Source: Psychrobacter pacificensis (GTDB taxonomy: Bacteria > Pseudomonadota > Gammaproteobacteria > Pseudomonadales > Moraxellaceae). Taken from it: a DNA stretch of 64,000 nt. Positions 1 to 10,298 of the stretch are shown piece after piece. The number at the start of each line of letters is the position of its first letter. The stretch's first letter is position 1. A program made the position numbers and the translations under genes. The DNA is taken from contig NZ_FNAL01000003.1 in NCBI RefSeq assembly GCF_900101915.1, positions 1 through 64,000 on the forward strand, in the 5' to 3' direction. The notes below the pieces were generated by a model. That model saw only the letters and a list, made by a program, of their open reading frames with translations, did not search any database and was not told the DNA's origin.

Positions 1-277
1 CGGCTGCCTTACGTATGATCTCATTGGCCTGTTTGAGTTCTTTGTTCTCACGTTCAAGATCTTTAATACGTTGCTCTTGGCTTTGAGCTTGTACCGATGC
101 AGGGATAGTTTGATCTATATGCTTCTTGTGCCATGAGCGCAGGGTTTCAGGCGTGCAGCCAATCTTAGGGGCAATGGCTTGAATGGCTGCCCATGTGGAG
201 GGATAGTCGTTTGCTGCTTCGATCAGCATACGGACGGCGCGTTCTTTAATCTCAGGAGTGTAGGTTTGTCTTTTCAT
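1..277 (-). CDS. IS3-family transposase OrfA, partial
   Basis: Translation from the ATG at 277 gives MKRQTYTPEIKERAVRML and then an IS3 OrfA helix-turn-helix (CTPETLRSWHKKH). The leucine-zipper-like stretch LERENKELKQANEIIRKAA follows near residue 75. OrfA proteins bind the inverted repeats and are fused to OrfB by programmed -1 frameshifting. The reading frame is intact to the window edge, so this copy may be active. OrfB would lie outside the window. Confidence 0.9.
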   Translation of the reverse strand, partial: MKRQTYTPEIKERAVRMLIEAANDYPSTWAAIQAIAPKIGCTPETLRSWHKKHIDQTIPASVQAQSQEQRIKDLERENKELKQANEIIRKAA

Positions 278-327
278 TGTCGTATTCTCTCAGAATGTTA
301 AGTCTCCGACAATACCGGGGCGGTTCA
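1..327 (-). mobile_element. IS3-family insertion sequence, left end (continues beyond window)
   Basis: The terminal inverted repeat reads TGAACCGCCCCGGTATTGTC on the minus strand from base 327 inward, with the orfA start 50 bases inside it. The TGA...CA-type end and the orfA content are typical of IS3 elements. A related end (TGAAACGCCCCGACTATATC) closes the separate IS3 remnant at 54097, so at least two relatives occur in this window. The rest of the element lies left of base 1. It has inserted into a RelA/SpoT-domain gene. Confidence 0.85.
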
Positions 328-921
328 GAGCTTCAAATTAGAACTAAGTTACAGCATTCTTGGGCAACCGCAGTTGAAACACTTGGTCTTATTGAGAAAT
401 CATCATTTAAAACAGGAGAGGGCGACACTGAGTTTAAAGATTTTTTCAAATTATGTAGCGCCTTATTCGCGCATTATGAGAAACAGCCAGTTTCGGAAGA
501 GTTAAGGGGTTTTTCGGTCATAGAGCTTGCTAAAGAATTAAAAATATTAGAAGAAAAATTGAATATCTTCCAGAAGTTACAAGGAGTAGCAATCTCATCT
601 CAGTATATCGGAACCAATAATAAAGTTACTGGAGACTGTGAATATTTTTTAGTTGAACTAAACCTTAGAGACGAAAATCCCCAAGTGAATATTACAGGTT
701 TTAATAAAGAGATGAAAGATATGGCTGAAAGCCATTATCAAAGGAGAGAAATTACACTACGTGATGAACCTAAAGTTGATATCGTTCTAATATCAATGAG
801 TAATGTAAAAGATATAGAGAAAGCATATCCGAATTATTTTTTGGATACGGAATTGTTTATTGAGAATCTACAGAAAATTTGTAGTACAGCTCTTATGGGT
901 ATAGCACAAAATAAAAATTAG
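328..921 (+). pseudogene. RelA/SpoT-domain protein, 5' end removed by IS3 insertion
   Basis: The first codons after the IS end read ELQIRTKLQHSWATAVETLG, the closing motif of the RelA/SpoT (p)ppGpp synthetase fold (family consensus VEIQIRTxxQHxWA). About 190 further residues follow, including helical segments and a C-terminal part of the kind found in single-domain alarmone synthetases of about 350 residues. The nucleotide-binding and catalytic front half is missing. Frame read-through into the IS end gives a TTG-started open frame from 277, but that front is IS DNA, not family sequence. The stop at 919-921 lies 11 bases before the next gene, so the two were probably one transcript. Whether the parent was housekeeping-like or a toxin-type synthetase cannot be told from the tail. 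Confidence 0.8.
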
Positions 922-932
922 AGTAAAAAACT

Positions 933-1913
933 ATGTCCCTAAAATCCACCTTTAAAGGTTTCCTCGGTGAAACCGTCATCAACGTCGCCATGTGGCTCAA
1001 GCTTGAAAAAGACGTTTATCATCGGCTAAACAATGTCACTTTGCCATTAGCCAATGGCGGCAGTACACAAATCGATCACGTCATCGTTTCTGTATACGGC
1101 ATCTTTGTGATTAAAACCAAAAACTATAAAGGTTGGATATACGGTAGCGAGAAGCAAAAGCAGTGGACACAAGTTTTCCAAAATGGAAGTAAATTCAAAT
1201 TCCAAAATCCATTGCGCCAGAACTACTTGCACATTAAGACGCTCGCAGATTTATTAGGGTTGGAGCTGAGCTACTTCCATTCGATGATTGCTTTTATCGG
1301 TGAGTGCGAGTTAAAAACCCACGATGAGCTACCCGAACATGTATTGACCAGTGGTATGGTGTCGTATGTAAAGAAAAAACAAGATAAGCTACTCACTGAA
1401 GATGAGGTCACATCTATCGTCGAGCAGATCGAGAGCAATAAATTTAGCAATTCATGGCGTGCCAATCGGCAGCATAAAGCCTATCTAAAAGACAAGCATA
1501 GCAACCCAAGTAAGAATATTGATAACCCCACACCTAAGTCTATAATAAAAGAAACCGTTGATAGAACTATCCTAAAGAGTAGAGAAGTGCATCGATGGTC
1601 TGGTCAAACTGAGATTGAATCTACCGCACCACCAATTGATAGTCTAAATGCTCAGCAAATAATCAAACCGCATGACATGGCCAATAAAGTGTTTCTGACG
1701 CCATTTGAGATTGTAGAATCTGAGCCAAAAGTGAATAAACCTGAGATACTTAAAGCAACAGCTCATGACGCTAATATCGATCAAGCGCCAACCTGCCCAA
1801 GATGCAACGGCGAGATGATTAAGAGAGTAGCAAAAAAAGGCCAGAATCAAGGTCAGACCTTTTTTGGTTGTATCCAATTTCCTAAATGCCGCGGCGTAGT
1901 AAATATTGATTAA
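933..1913 (+). CDS. NERD-domain protein with C-terminal topoisomerase-type zinc ribbon
   Basis: 326 residues. The N-terminal half (about 5-125) matches the nuclease-related NERD domain: GFLGETVIN, then QIDHVIVSVYGIFVIKTKNYKGWIYG, where the D and the E/K of the PD-(D/E)xK-like core can be seen. A low-complexity linker of about 100 residues leads to CPRCNGEMIKR...FFGCIQFPKCRG (residues 287-320), a four-cysteine topoisomerase-I zinc finger. NERD/zinc-ribbon proteins are thought to act on DNA, but no defined reaction is established. It follows the RelA/SpoT remnant by 11 bases, so its original upstream promoter may have been lost to the IS insertion. Confidence 0.85.
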   Translation: MSLKSTFKGFLGETVINVAMWLKLEKDVYHRLNNVTLPLANGGSTQIDHVIVSVYGIFVIKTKNYKGWIYGSEKQKQWTQVFQNGSKFKFQNPLRQNYLHIKTLADLLGLELSYFHSMIAFIGECELKTHDELPEHVLTSGMVSYVKKKQDKLLTEDEVTSIVEQIESNKFSNSWRANRQHKAYLKDKHSNPSKNIDNPTPKSIIKETVDRTILKSREVHRWSGQTEIESTAPPIDSLNAQQIIKPHDMANKVFLTPFEIVESEPKVNKPEILKATAHDANIDQAPTCPRCNGEMIKRVAKKGQNQGQTFFGCIQFPKCRGVVNID

Positions 1914-1925
1914 CTACTAGTCACA

Positions 1926-2897
1926 TTACCCGTATATCTCTTCCAAGCGCAGACAAGCCACCAATCGACCATCCCATTCGCGCAGTTGTGGCTCAATTTC
2001 GCTGCACTGCGAGGTCGCATATGGGCAGCGTTTATGTAGAGCACACCCGCTTGGCGGATTAAGCGGGCTTGGTAGCTCACCTTGTAGCGTCAAATCTTTC
2101 TTTTGGCCATTTACTGTGGGTGCAGCCGCCAGTAATGCGATGGTATAAGGATGCTTTGGCGCATTATAAATGGCTTCTTTGGGCCCGTGCTCGACGGCTT
2201 GACCTAAATACATCACCATCACGTCGTCAGCGACATGACGTACGACTGACAAGTTGTGCGAGATAAAGACGTAGGCAGTACGATACTCATCCTGCAAATC
2301 CATAAACAGATTTAAGACTTGCGCTTGAATCGACACATCAAGTGCAGAGGTCGGCTCATCAGCGACGACGATTTTAGGATTGAGCATCATCGCACGGGCG
2401 AGGGCAATCCGCTGGCGCTGACCCCCTGAAAACATATGTGGAAAACGCCCAGCATGTTCAGGACGTAGGCCGACATTTCTCATCATCTCATTGATTTTGT
2501 CACGCTTTTCTTCTTTAGACAGGTTGGTATGAATATCCAAAGGCTCTGTCAGTTGGTAGGCGATAGTATGACGCGGATTCAAGCTACCATAAGGGTTTTG
2601 GAAGACCATTTGAATTTCGGTACGTAAGTCTTTGAGCGCCTTTCTACTATAGCCAGTGGTGGCTTCGTCGTTGATAAAAAGCTCGCCCTGCGTCGGCTGC
2701 TCGATGAGTGTCAGCTGGCGGGCAAGGGTAGATTTGCCGCAGCCGGATTCACCGACGACTGCCAGTGTCTTACCTGCTTCAAGCTCGAATGAGATACCGT
2801 TCAAGGCTTTGACGTGCGCTTTTGGTTTACCCAATCCTTGCGATACTGGGTAATGCTTGTGTAAATTGTCTGCTTTTAAAACCACTTTATTATTCAT
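1926..2897 (-). CDS. dppF: Dipeptide ABC transporter ATP-binding protein DppF
   Basis: 323-residue cytoplasmic ATPase that powers peptide import together with DppD. Walker [10 protein letters not shown] lies near residue 52, the ABC signature [13 protein letters not shown] near 160, Walker B IVVADEP follows, and the H-loop is in FISHNLSVV. The C-terminal oligopeptide-transporter domain carries the cysteine motif [14 protein letters not shown]. The start codon overlaps the stop of dppD by 4 bases, so translation is coupled. It is the last gene of the dpp operon and converges with the NERD gene, leaving only 12 bases between the stops. Confidence 0.93.
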   Translation of the reverse strand: MNNKVVLKADNLHKHYPVSQGLGKPKAHVKALNGISFELEAGKTLAVVGESGCGKSTLARQLTLIEQPTQGELFINDEATTGYSRKALKDLRTEIQMVFQNPYGSLNPRHTIAYQLTEPLDIHTNLSKEEKRDKINEMMRNVGLRPEHAGRFPHMFSGGQRQRIALARAMMLNPKIVVADEPTSALDVSIQAQVLNLFMDLQDEYRTAYVFISHNLSVVRHVADDVMVMYLGQAVEHGPKEAIYNAPKHPYTIALLAAAPTVNGQKKDLTLQGELPSPLNPPSGCALHKRCPYATSQCSEIEPQLREWDGRLVACLRLEEIYG

Positions 2898-3967
2898 ATT
2901 TGTGACTCCAAAATAGCAGCGTGAGAGATGGGGGTGCGAGCAGTAGGATCGGCATGAATGCAGCGCACTTTGCCATTTGGTGTGTCCAAAATAGGCGGCG
3001 GCACGTCACAAGCAGGCTCTTTGTATGGGCAGCGAGGAGACAATAAGCAACCGCTTGGGCGATCATATTGGCTTGGTACGACCCCAGGCAAGCTGTTCAA
3101 TCGATCTTGTCCGATAGCCAGCTCAGGAATGGCTTGTAAAAGCGCCTCTGTGTAAGGATGTGCAGGATGTTGAAAAACCTCTGGCACGGTACTGGTTTCA
3201 ACCACTTGTCCAGCATACATGACCGCGACATCACGCGAGTTTTGTGCAACAAGGCCCAAATCATGGGTAATCAGTACCATTGCCATCTGTTTTTCGCGTT
3301 GCAATCGACCGAGCAAATCCATGATCTGCGCTTGTACGGTGACATCAAGTGCGGTCGTTGGCTCGTCTGCGATGAGCAGTTTTGGTTCACACGCAAGCGC
3401 CATCGCAATCATAACGCGCTGGCTCATACCGCCTGAGAGCTGATGTGGATACACTTTGAGTCGGTTTTTGGCGTCAGGCATTTCGACCAACTCTAACAGC
3501 TCTAATATGCGTGCCTGTACTGCTGCACCGCGTAAGCCCAAATGCTTACGCAGCACTTCACCTAACTGCATCTCAACGGTAAAGCTTGGATTGAGGCAAG
3601 ACATCGCGTTTTGAAAGATCATGGAGATGTCTTTGCCAATGATGCCGCGTTTTTCTTTGGCAGGCATACTGATCATATCTTTATTATCAAACATCACTCG
3701 CTTGGCACGGACGGTGGCAGACGGCGGCAATAGTCCCATTAGCGCCATCATAGTGACCGACTTACCTGAGCCGGATTCACCAACGACAGCGATGACTTCA
3801 CCTTGTGTGATTTTTAAAGACACATCATCGACAGCACGAAAGGCACGCTTTCCTTGACCAAAAGTGACCGACAGATTTTCGATGTCCAATAACAGCGGCG
3901 CGTCTGTTGTTGATGCACCATTCATAGAAGTATGAGCGGTAGGCGTTTTAATTAAAGTATCAGTCAT
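2894..3967 (-). CDS. dppD: Dipeptide ABC transporter ATP-binding protein DppD
   Basis: 357 residues, the second ATPase of the dipeptide importer. Walker A GESGSGKS lies near residue 65, signature [15 protein letters not shown] near 175, Walker [14 protein letters not shown]-loop LITHDLG. The C-terminal cysteine motif [16 protein letters not shown] is typical of the OppD/DppD class. About 30 N-terminal residues before the ABC domain look poorly conserved, so the true start could be the second methionine. It follows dppC with 1 base between stop and start. Confidence 0.93.
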   Translation of the reverse strand: MTDTLIKTPTAHTSMNGASTTDAPLLLDIENLSVTFGQGKRAFRAVDDVSLKITQGEVIAVVGESGSGKSVTMMALMGLLPPSATVRAKRVMFDNKDMISMPAKEKRGIIGKDISMIFQNAMSCLNPSFTVEMQLGEVLRKHLGLRGAAVQARILELLELVEMPDAKNRLKVYPHQLSGGMSQRVMIAMALACEPKLLIADEPTTALDVTVQAQIMDLLGRLQREKQMAMVLITHDLGLVAQNSRDVAVMYAGQVVETSTVPEVFQHPAHPYTEALLQAIPELAIGQDRLNSLPGVVPSQYDRPSGCLLSPRCPYKEPACDVPPPILDTPNGKVRCIHADPTARTPISHAAILESQI

Positions 3968-3968
3968 C

Positions 3969-4883
3969 TTAGGTCACCTGCTTTAATTTGGGATCGAGCG
4001 CGTCACGCAGGCCATCACCCGTCAAGTTAATCGACAATGCAGCCAAGAAGATAGCGACACCTGGCCAAATAGCGAGCCAAACGTTACTTTGAATGTATTG
4101 ACGAGCCGTACCGAGCATCGCGCCCCATTCAGCATCAGGTGGCTGTACCCCAAAGCCTAAGAAACCAATCGCACCCGCTTCTAAAATAGCAGAGGAAAAA
4201 ATCATCGTTGCTTGTACGATGAGCGGTGCCATGCAGTTGGGTAGAATCGTGATAAATAATAAACGCAGCACACCAGCACCCATCACCTGCGAAGCGATAA
4301 AGTACTCACGTTGCAACTCCACCATCGCGGTGGCGCGAGTCAGACGAATAAAAGGCGGCGTACAGACCAGTGCAATCGTAATAATCGTATTGGTCATAGA
4401 TGGCCCTAAGATAGCGGCAATGATGATCGCTAGTAGTAAGCTTGGGTATGACATCAAAATATCATTGACCAACATGACCGCTTTGCCCCAAACTTTGGGC
4501 CAAAATGCGGCACTAAGTCCTAGTGAAATACCGACTAGCATCGCAAGGGTTGTCGCGCTCAGACCGATAAATAAAGAGTAACGCGCGCCATACATCACCC
4601 GAGACAAGGTATCTCGTCCAGCATCATCCGTGCCTAGCCAAAACATCGCATCACCACCACTTAAAAAGGCTGGCGGCAATTGCTCTTGGCCCGTAAACAA
4701 CTCGTAAGGGTCATGGGGGGCAATTGCGGGCGCGAGTATGGCAACAATAACCATTAGCATGAGAATAATAAAACCCAACACCGCGCCCTTGTTTCGGCAA
4801 AAGGTCGATAAAAATAGTTGCCAAGACGATGGCGGTGTGGCAGCCATCAGATTGACATCAGAGGGGAGAACAGAAGGCTTCAT
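3969..4883 (-). CDS. dppC: Dipeptide ABC transporter permease DppC
   Basis: 304-residue inner-membrane permease. It has one N-terminal membrane segment ([20 protein letters not shown]), the HDPYELF motif common to DppC/OppC, and a block of five further helices. The EAA-type loop that docks on the ATPases appears as [17 protein letters not shown] near residue 210. It pairs with DppB to form the channel. A 151-base gap separates it from dppB, the largest gap inside the transporter operon. Confidence 0.92.
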   Translation of the reverse strand: MKPSVLPSDVNLMAATPPSSWQLFLSTFCRNKGAVLGFIILMLMVIVAILAPAIAPHDPYELFTGQEQLPPAFLSGGDAMFWLGTDDAGRDTLSRVMYGARYSLFIGLSATTLAMLVGISLGLSAAFWPKVWGKAVMLVNDILMSYPSLLLAIIIAAILGPSMTNTIITIALVCTPPFIRLTRATAMVELQREYFIASQVMGAGVLRLLFITILPNCMAPLIVQATMIFSSAILEAGAIGFLGFGVQPPDAEWGAMLGTARQYIQSNVWLAIWPGVAIFLAALSINLTGDGLRDALDPKLKQVT

Positions 4884-5034
4884 GAGCAGTTCCTATAGTG
4901 GCTAGCGCAGTGACATTTTTTAGAATTTTGTCCATAAAAAAGTACTAAGCATTGCTAAAACATCACTTCAGCGCCAATCATCACTATTTATAATATAAGT
5001 ATTTATCAATGTGACATTGTGTGACATTGCAACA
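4884..5034 (-). promoter_or_regulatory. dppB-dppC intergenic gap with short direct repeats
   Basis: The 151 bases between dppB and dppC are AT-rich. They hold two copies of GTGACATT close together (about 5010-5030) and a TATTATAA stretch on the minus strand that could be a -10 box. A secondary promoter for dppCDF is possible, but no well-spaced -35 box is visible, so this is only a suggestion. Confidence 0.2.
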
Positions 5035-6051
5035 TTAAGAGGTATGTCGAATACGCGGGTTGATCAGACCATACAAAATATCAATAAATAAACTGACCAA
5101 AATCAAGGCAGTGGCGACCAACAAAATACCGTTTTGCACAATGGGGTAATCACGAGTAAAAAAGCCATCGAGAAGCCAATTACCAACACCTGGCCAGCTA
5201 AAGATAGTCTCGGTAATAATCGCGCCTGCAAGCAAGGTTGCCATTTGTAAGCCAACCACAGTGACGACAGTGATTAGCGCGTTACGCATCACGTGTACCA
5301 TGATCACGCGGCGTGGCGATAAGCCCTTGGCGCGAGCCGTACGCACATAGTCTTCATCCAAAACTTCCAGCATCGCAGAGCGTGTCATCCGCGCGATCAT
5401 CGCGAGTGGAATGGTCGATAGTGCGATTGATGGCAAGATAAAGTGTTTGACCACATTCCAAAAAGCGCCTGGTTCCCCTGAGGTGAGAGAGCCAAGCAAC
5501 CATGAGCCGTACAGGGGATGGACATCCAAGAACTGTGCGACAGAGATCACACCAGCAACGGGTAAAAGGCCAAGATAGTGAGCGAATATACCTGTCAGAA
5601 TAGGGCCTAGTAAGTAGATCGGCATCGAGTATCCTGCCAGCGCCCCTGACATCAGAGTATAGTCAATCCAAGTACCACGGCGTAGCGCGGCAAAGATACC
5701 CAAGCTCACACCAATCACACTAGCAATGACAATCGCACATAGCGCCAACTCTAACGTTGGAACGAAGTGCGCAAAAAAGTCTTGTAACACAGGAGAGCGA
5801 GTACGAAAGGATTGACCAAAGTCACCCGTCAATATACCCGTCAAGTAATCCCAGTATTGAACGATAAGGGGTTTGTCTAATCCCAGTCTTTCTAGGGCAC
5901 GAGCATGTAGCTCTGGATCCACCATACGCTCACCCATCATGATCTCGACTGCATCGCCTGGTACGAGACGGATCAGAGTAAAAGTCGATAGCGTGAGGCC
6001 AAGATAGACAGGAATAAGAATGGCGATACGGCGCAGAATATAAAGTAGCAT
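5035..6051 (-). CDS. dppB: Dipeptide ABC transporter permease DppB
   Basis: 338 residues. The N-terminus MLLYILRRIAILIPVYLGLT is the hallmark start of DppB/OppB/GsiC permeases. It is followed by RLVPGDAVEIMMGER, a periplasmic loop, and the EAA loop ARAKGLSPRRVIMVHVMRN near residue 225. The C-terminal ETIFSWPGVGNWLLDGFFTRDYP motif is also class-typical. It acts in the inner membrane with DppC. The 241-base gap to dppA is unusually long and contains a short tandem repeat. Confidence 0.93.
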   Translation of the reverse strand: MLLYILRRIAILIPVYLGLTLSTFTLIRLVPGDAVEIMMGERMVDPELHARALERLGLDKPLIVQYWDYLTGILTGDFGQSFRTRSPVLQDFFAHFVPTLELALCAIVIASVIGVSLGIFAALRRGTWIDYTLMSGALAGYSMPIYLLGPILTGIFAHYLGLLPVAGVISVAQFLDVHPLYGSWLLGSLTSGEPGAFWNVVKHFILPSIALSTIPLAMIARMTRSAMLEVLDEDYVRTARAKGLSPRRVIMVHVMRNALITVVTVVGLQMATLLAGAIITETIFSWPGVGNWLLDGFFTRDYPIVQNGILLVATALILVSLFIDILYGLINPRIRHTS

Positions 6052-6119
6052 GGGCTGCTCAATAGTTGTGATTCAATGAGTGGAGTAGTAGCAATGAATG
6101 AGGTCGTCCGTGACCATGC

Positions 6120-6195
6120 CTTAAATGACCAAGCACTTAAATCAAAAGTACTCAAGTGAAAGGTGTTCAAATGAAAAGTATGTGAGTCAAAAAGC
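6120..6195. repeat. Degenerate 15-bp tandem repeat between dppA and dppB
   Basis: Successive units read CTTAAATCAAAAGTA, CTCAAGTGAAAGGTG, TTCAAATGAAAAGTA and TGTGAGTCAAAAAGC (6136-6195). They are preceded by a weaker 16-base unit CTTAAATGACCAAGCA (6120-6135). The units match at 9-12 of 15 positions. The repeat lies in the transcribed spacer of the operon and has no start codon context that would make it a gene. Confidence 0.7.
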
Positions 6196-6292
6196 AATCA
6201 ACTCATATAAATACGGCTGGAACAGAGATTCTGAGCCAGCCGAATACAAATCAAATAATAGTGCATGTCGTACCGGACGTAATTAGCTAAGG

Positions 6293-7933
6293 CTATTCAA
6301 CGTTCACGCCATCGAAGCGTACAGCACCAAGTGGACTGATTTTGAAATCCACAACGTTTGGTGCAGTGAACACGGTGACTACCGAATGCGCCATAGTCGT
6401 CCAAGGAAGCTGCTCTTTGAAGATCTGCTGAGCTTGTACATAGTCATCCACACGCTCATCTTGATTGGTGACCTGACGTCCTTTCATGACTAAATTATCA
6501 AAGTCTTTATTACACCAACGTGAGTAGTTATTACCACCGACCGCGTCACAAGACAGTAATGAGCCCAACCAGTTATCCGGATCACCATTATCACCCGTCC
6601 AACCTGCCAAGATCACATCAGGCTCGCCTTTTGCCGCGCGTTTTAGGTATTCGCCCCACTCATAAGTAACCAGTTTGGCATTGACGCCAATCTTTGCCCA
6701 ATCTGCTTGGAGCATTTCAGCCATGAGTTTGGCATTAGGGTTATATGGACGTTGAACAGGCATGTACCATAAGTCGATGTTCATATTGTCCGCGCCAGCT
6801 TCTTTAATCAGCGCTTTTGCTTTTTCAACATCATAAGGTGCATCTTTTAAAGAGTCGTCATAACCCCACTGCGTAGGCGGCATTGGGTTGGTTGCCTTGA
6901 GACCTTCGCTTTGATAGACAGCATTGATGATCGCGTCTTTATTGATCGCCATATCCAATGCTTGACGTACTTTAAGATCACTTAGCTTTGGCTTTTCAAC
7001 GTTGTAGCCCACATAACCGACGTTGAAACCTGGTTGATCAAGAACGGTGGCTTTACCAGATTTTTTGACCGATTCAATTTCGGCAGGCTTTGGATAAGCG
7101 GACACATGACATTCACCCGCTTGTACCTTTTGGGCGCGAACAGCTGAATCTTTAGTAATAACAAACACAAGGTTGTCGATGTAGATGTTGTCTTTGTCCC
7201 AATAGTCTGGGTTTTTGGTATAACGGATTTGCGCGTCTTTTTGATAGGACGTAAAGACGAAAGGCCCAGTACCAACAGGTTTGTTATTGATATCAGGCTC
7301 ATTACCAGAGGCCATCAACTGATCTGCATATTCAGCAGAGTTGATATAAGCAAATGGCATCGCTAGGTTTTGTAAAAATGGGGCATTGACTTCGTTAAGC
7401 GTGACTTTGACAGTATAGTCGTCGACCTTTTCGATATTTGAGATGATATCAGGTAATCCCATGCCAACTGAATAGGGGAATTCTGCAGGGTAAGCTTTGT
7501 TAAATTCAAAGTCTGGGTTGGTGAGACGTTTTAATGTAAAAATCAGATCGTCTGCGTTGAAATCGCGACTTGGTGTGAAATAATCGGTTTTACCGAACTT
7601 GACGCCTTTTCGAAGATTAAAGGTATAGGTCTTACCATCTTCGCTAATATCCCAGCTTTCAGCGAGTCCTGGCTGAATTTCAGTCCCATCTCTTTTAAAC
7701 TGTACCAAACCGTTATAGATAGGATAAGCACTCGCATCAAAATCGGTGCCGGCGGTGTACTGTGCGGGATCGAAACCAGCTGGGCTGCCTTCTGAACAAT
7801 AAAGTAGGGTTTTAGCGGCTTTTGCATCTGAGCTGGCAGCAGACTCGTCAGTGGTTTTATTGTCGCCACTACAGGCGCTTACACCCAAGATAAGCGTGGC
7901 CAACAGCGTAAGTTTAAAGAGTGATTTTTGCAT
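6293..7933 (-). CDS. dppA: Dipeptide-binding lipoprotein DppA
   Basis: 546 residues from the ATG at 7933, the solute-binding protein (SBP family 5) that delivers peptides to DppBC. The signal peptide MQKSLFKLTLLATLILGVSAC ends in the lipobox GVSAC, so it should be a lipoprotein. LLYCSEGSPAGFDPAQYTAG and GLAESWDISEDGKTYTFNLR match the DppA group closely, and GTGPFVF is the usual family-5 motif. A longer frame to 7999 exists, but the signal peptide fixes the start at 7933. As first gene of the dpp operon it is likely the most highly transcribed. Confidence 0.92.
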   Translation of the reverse strand: MQKSLFKLTLLATLILGVSACSGDNKTTDESAASSDAKAAKTLLYCSEGSPAGFDPAQYTAGTDFDASAYPIYNGLVQFKRDGTEIQPGLAESWDISEDGKTYTFNLRKGVKFGKTDYFTPSRDFNADDLIFTLKRLTNPDFEFNKAYPAEFPYSVGMGLPDIISNIEKVDDYTVKVTLNEVNAPFLQNLAMPFAYINSAEYADQLMASGNEPDINNKPVGTGPFVFTSYQKDAQIRYTKNPDYWDKDNIYIDNLVFVITKDSAVRAQKVQAGECHVSAYPKPAEIESVKKSGKATVLDQPGFNVGYVGYNVEKPKLSDLKVRQALDMAINKDAIINAVYQSEGLKATNPMPPTQWGYDDSLKDAPYDVEKAKALIKEAGADNMNIDLWYMPVQRPYNPNAKLMAEMLQADWAKIGVNAKLVTYEWGEYLKRAAKGEPDVILAGWTGDNGDPDNWLGSLLSCDAVGGNNYSRWCNKDFDNLVMKGRQVTNQDERVDDYVQAQQIFKEQLPWTTMAHSVVTVFTAPNVVDFKISPLGAVRFDGVNVE

Positions 7934-8557
7934 TATTACGTCGCATGTAATGATAGGTAGTTGCTTATAAATTGCTATGCCTGTCTGAGGAATTAGCAAA
8001 CTTTCAACTGCTTTTGGTATATTTATTTTGAAGATATATTATTTACAAAAAGATACATATATAAAGTTGAGAAAGATTTAATTTATATAATGTAGAACAT
8101 ATCGTTATAAATGAGTCGTTTGAATATACTCTCATAAATAGCGATAATGCAAGAAATCTTTGAAATAATTTAATAAAAAAGACGATTTCTATTATTTTAG
8201 AGAGCTAATACAACCAAAAAAGGTAACTTTTACGAATTTCGACAGTAAAATTCATAATAAAAAGTTATTAGTATACATGTATATTAATAAATTAGTTACT
8301 TTTCGGATACAAATATTTTTATTGTTGTGATGATAGACAAGCGTATAAATGACAATGATTTTTAAAAATCAGTGGATTATTGAGCAGCTGCTGACTATTT
8401 GGTGCGGTAGCTATTAGATGCTGTGGTTATTAGGTGCTGCTATGATTTGTTTTTATTAAATCAGCCAGTTTTTCCCCAATATCATAGGACAAGCTAAGAC
8501 TGTCATATGGGGTACATTATTTAAGATTAATGCTACCTAGTTTTGCGTCAAACGTCC
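7934..8557. other. AT-rich intergenic region upstream of dppA
   Basis: 624 bases without a gene, very rich in A and T between 8020 and 8340. It must contain the dpp promoter, and it also holds the downstream end of the DUF779 transcript. I see several TATAAT-like words but no convincingly spaced promoter, no tRNA and no coding remnant. Confidence 0.6.
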
Positions 8558-8908
8558 TTATATCGTACAGATTTCTGAGCGTACGATAAAGCGTTTGCCT
8601 TCAGGGATTTCTAACGAAAAACTCGCACCGCGACCATTGACGACATCAATGGTCAAATCGGTATGCTGCCATAGATTGTATTGTGCGCGTCCCATATAAA
8701 ATGGACAGCCAACAAGCTCACCAACCAGCACATCCTGACCGCCTACCTTAAACTCTCCTAATGGATAGCACATCGGCGAGCTACCATCACAGCAGCCACC
8801 TGACTGATGAAACATCAGCTTTCCATGCTTGGACTTTAGTAGCTCAATCAACGCCTTACACGACTCTGTTGCTGCCAGTTTCATATCGTACTCCTTCTTA
8901 TGGCCCAT
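8558..8908 (-). CDS. DUF779 domain-containing protein
   Basis: 116 residues (108 if translation begins at the second methionine, MKLAATESC, at 8884). It carries the DUF779 signature QSGGCCDGSSPMC near residue 55, and C-terminal VNGRGASFSLEIPEGKRFI. DUF779 proteins are usually encoded beside aldehyde dehydrogenases of the acetaldehyde/ethanol-oxidation type. Their biochemical role is not settled, though the cysteine cluster suggests metal or redox binding. Here it is third after the aldehyde and alcohol dehydrogenases on the same strand. Confidence 0.88.
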   Translation of the reverse strand: MGHKKEYDMKLAATESCKALIELLKSKHGKLMFHQSGGCCDGSSPMCYPLGEFKVGGQDVLVGELVGCPFYMGRAQYNLWQHTDLTIDVVNGRGASFSLEIPEGKRFIVRSEICTI

Positions 8909-9084
8909 CCATGGTTTATATAATTGCTCTCTAGTATCAGTATGCCACAGTCAAATCAAAAAGGTCGCATCATCTTCAGACACATCACAACTGGCATATG
9001 ACTAAAAAGATACGACCTTCGGCTGATAATTGACAGTTGGAATAACTATGTAATAAGCTTATAACACTGTCATTTTACTATCCG

Positions 9085-10113
9085 TTATTGATTATAGTCG
9101 ATGACGATACGACCTTCGATTTTGCCATTACGCATCCGCTCAAAAATATCATTGATGTTCTCTAACGGCTCAGCTTTGACGGTCGCTTTGACTTTGCCAG
9201 CCGCTGCCATATCTAGCGACTCTTGTAAGTCAAGACGTGTGCCAACGATAGAGCCGCGTATGGTGATACCATTGAGTACAGTATCAAAGATTGACACCGG
9301 GAAGTCGCCAGTGGGGAGCCCGTTACATACTAAAGTACCACCGCGACGTAACATGGTTAAGGCTTGATCAAAAGCTTTTGATGATACTGCAGTGACTAAC
9401 ACGCCATGAGCGCCACCGATTTTTTCTTGTAGCAACTCGCCTGGGTCTGTATTTTTGGCATTTACCGTCACTGTTGCCCCCAGCTTTTTCGCGAACTCAA
9501 GTTTTTCGTCATCAATATCAACAGCAGCAACATTGAGCCCCATGGCAATGGCATATTGTACAGCCATGTGACCAAGGCCGCCGATACCTGAAATAACAAC
9601 CCAGTCGCCTGGCTTGGTGTCGGTCATTTTAAGACCTTTATATACCGTGACGCCTGCACATAAAACAGGGGCAATCTCGATGGAGTCGACACTCTCAGGA
9701 ATAATGCCAACATAGTTGGCCTCTGCAAGGACGTATTCTGCAAAGCTACCGTTCACTGAGTAACCAGAGTTTTCTTGCTTTTTACATAAGGTTTCCCAGC
9801 CACCCAAGCAATGCGTACAGTGACCACAAGCAGAGTATAGCCAGGGCACACCGACTCGGTCGCCTTCTTTGACGTGATGGACGTTGTCACCGACCGCCGT
9901 GATCACGCCAACACCTTCATGGCCTGGGATAAATGGCGGGTTTGGCTTAACAGGCCAGTCCCCCTCAACCGCATGTAAATCAGTATGACAGACGCCTGAG
10001 GCCTCCATTTTTACTAAAATCTGACCAGCACCTACGGTTGGAATGTCGACTTCTTCGATTTTTAAGTCTTGACCGAACTCATGTAATACAGCGGCTTTCA
10101 TTTTGTTAGTCAT
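9085..10113 (-). CDS. adhP: Zinc-dependent alcohol dehydrogenase AdhP
   Basis: 342 residues from the ATG at 10113, which follows an AAGAGAAC ribosome site. A 21-codon upstream extension has no family similarity and was not used. Catalytic zinc ligands are in GVCHTDLHA and GHEGVGV. The structural zinc cysteines are [15 protein letters not shown], and the NAD-binding motif is GIGGLG. This set is typical of AdhP ethanol dehydrogenases. It oxidises primary alcohols to aldehydes with NAD+. The aldehyde dehydrogenase encoded upstream would take the product on to the acid. Confidence 0.92.
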   Translation of the reverse strand: MTNKMKAAVLHEFGQDLKIEEVDIPTVGAGQILVKMEASGVCHTDLHAVEGDWPVKPNPPFIPGHEGVGVITAVGDNVHHVKEGDRVGVPWLYSACGHCTHCLGGWETLCKKQENSGYSVNGSFAEYVLAEANYVGIIPESVDSIEIAPVLCAGVTVYKGLKMTDTKPGDWVVISGIGGLGHMAVQYAIAMGLNVAAVDIDDEKLEFAKKLGATVTVNAKNTDPGELLQEKIGGAHGVLVTAVSSKAFDQALTMLRRGGTLVCNGLPTGDFPVSIFDTVLNGITIRGSIVGTRLDLQESLDMAAAGKVKATVKAEPLENINDIFERMRNGKIEGRIVIDYNQ

Positions 10114-10298
10114 GATAAGTTCTCTTTTATGGGTGATTGATAAATGTTGATATAAAAAGTTGTTGCGATATTGCATTCAAAATATGCAAACACCGTATTT
10201 TGAACGCAAGACTGCTACAAATTTTTCCTGCTGTGCGCCTAAGCGCATTAGAGGATATAAAAATTCGTTTCAGTTTTTTTATTTAGATCGTTGTAGCG

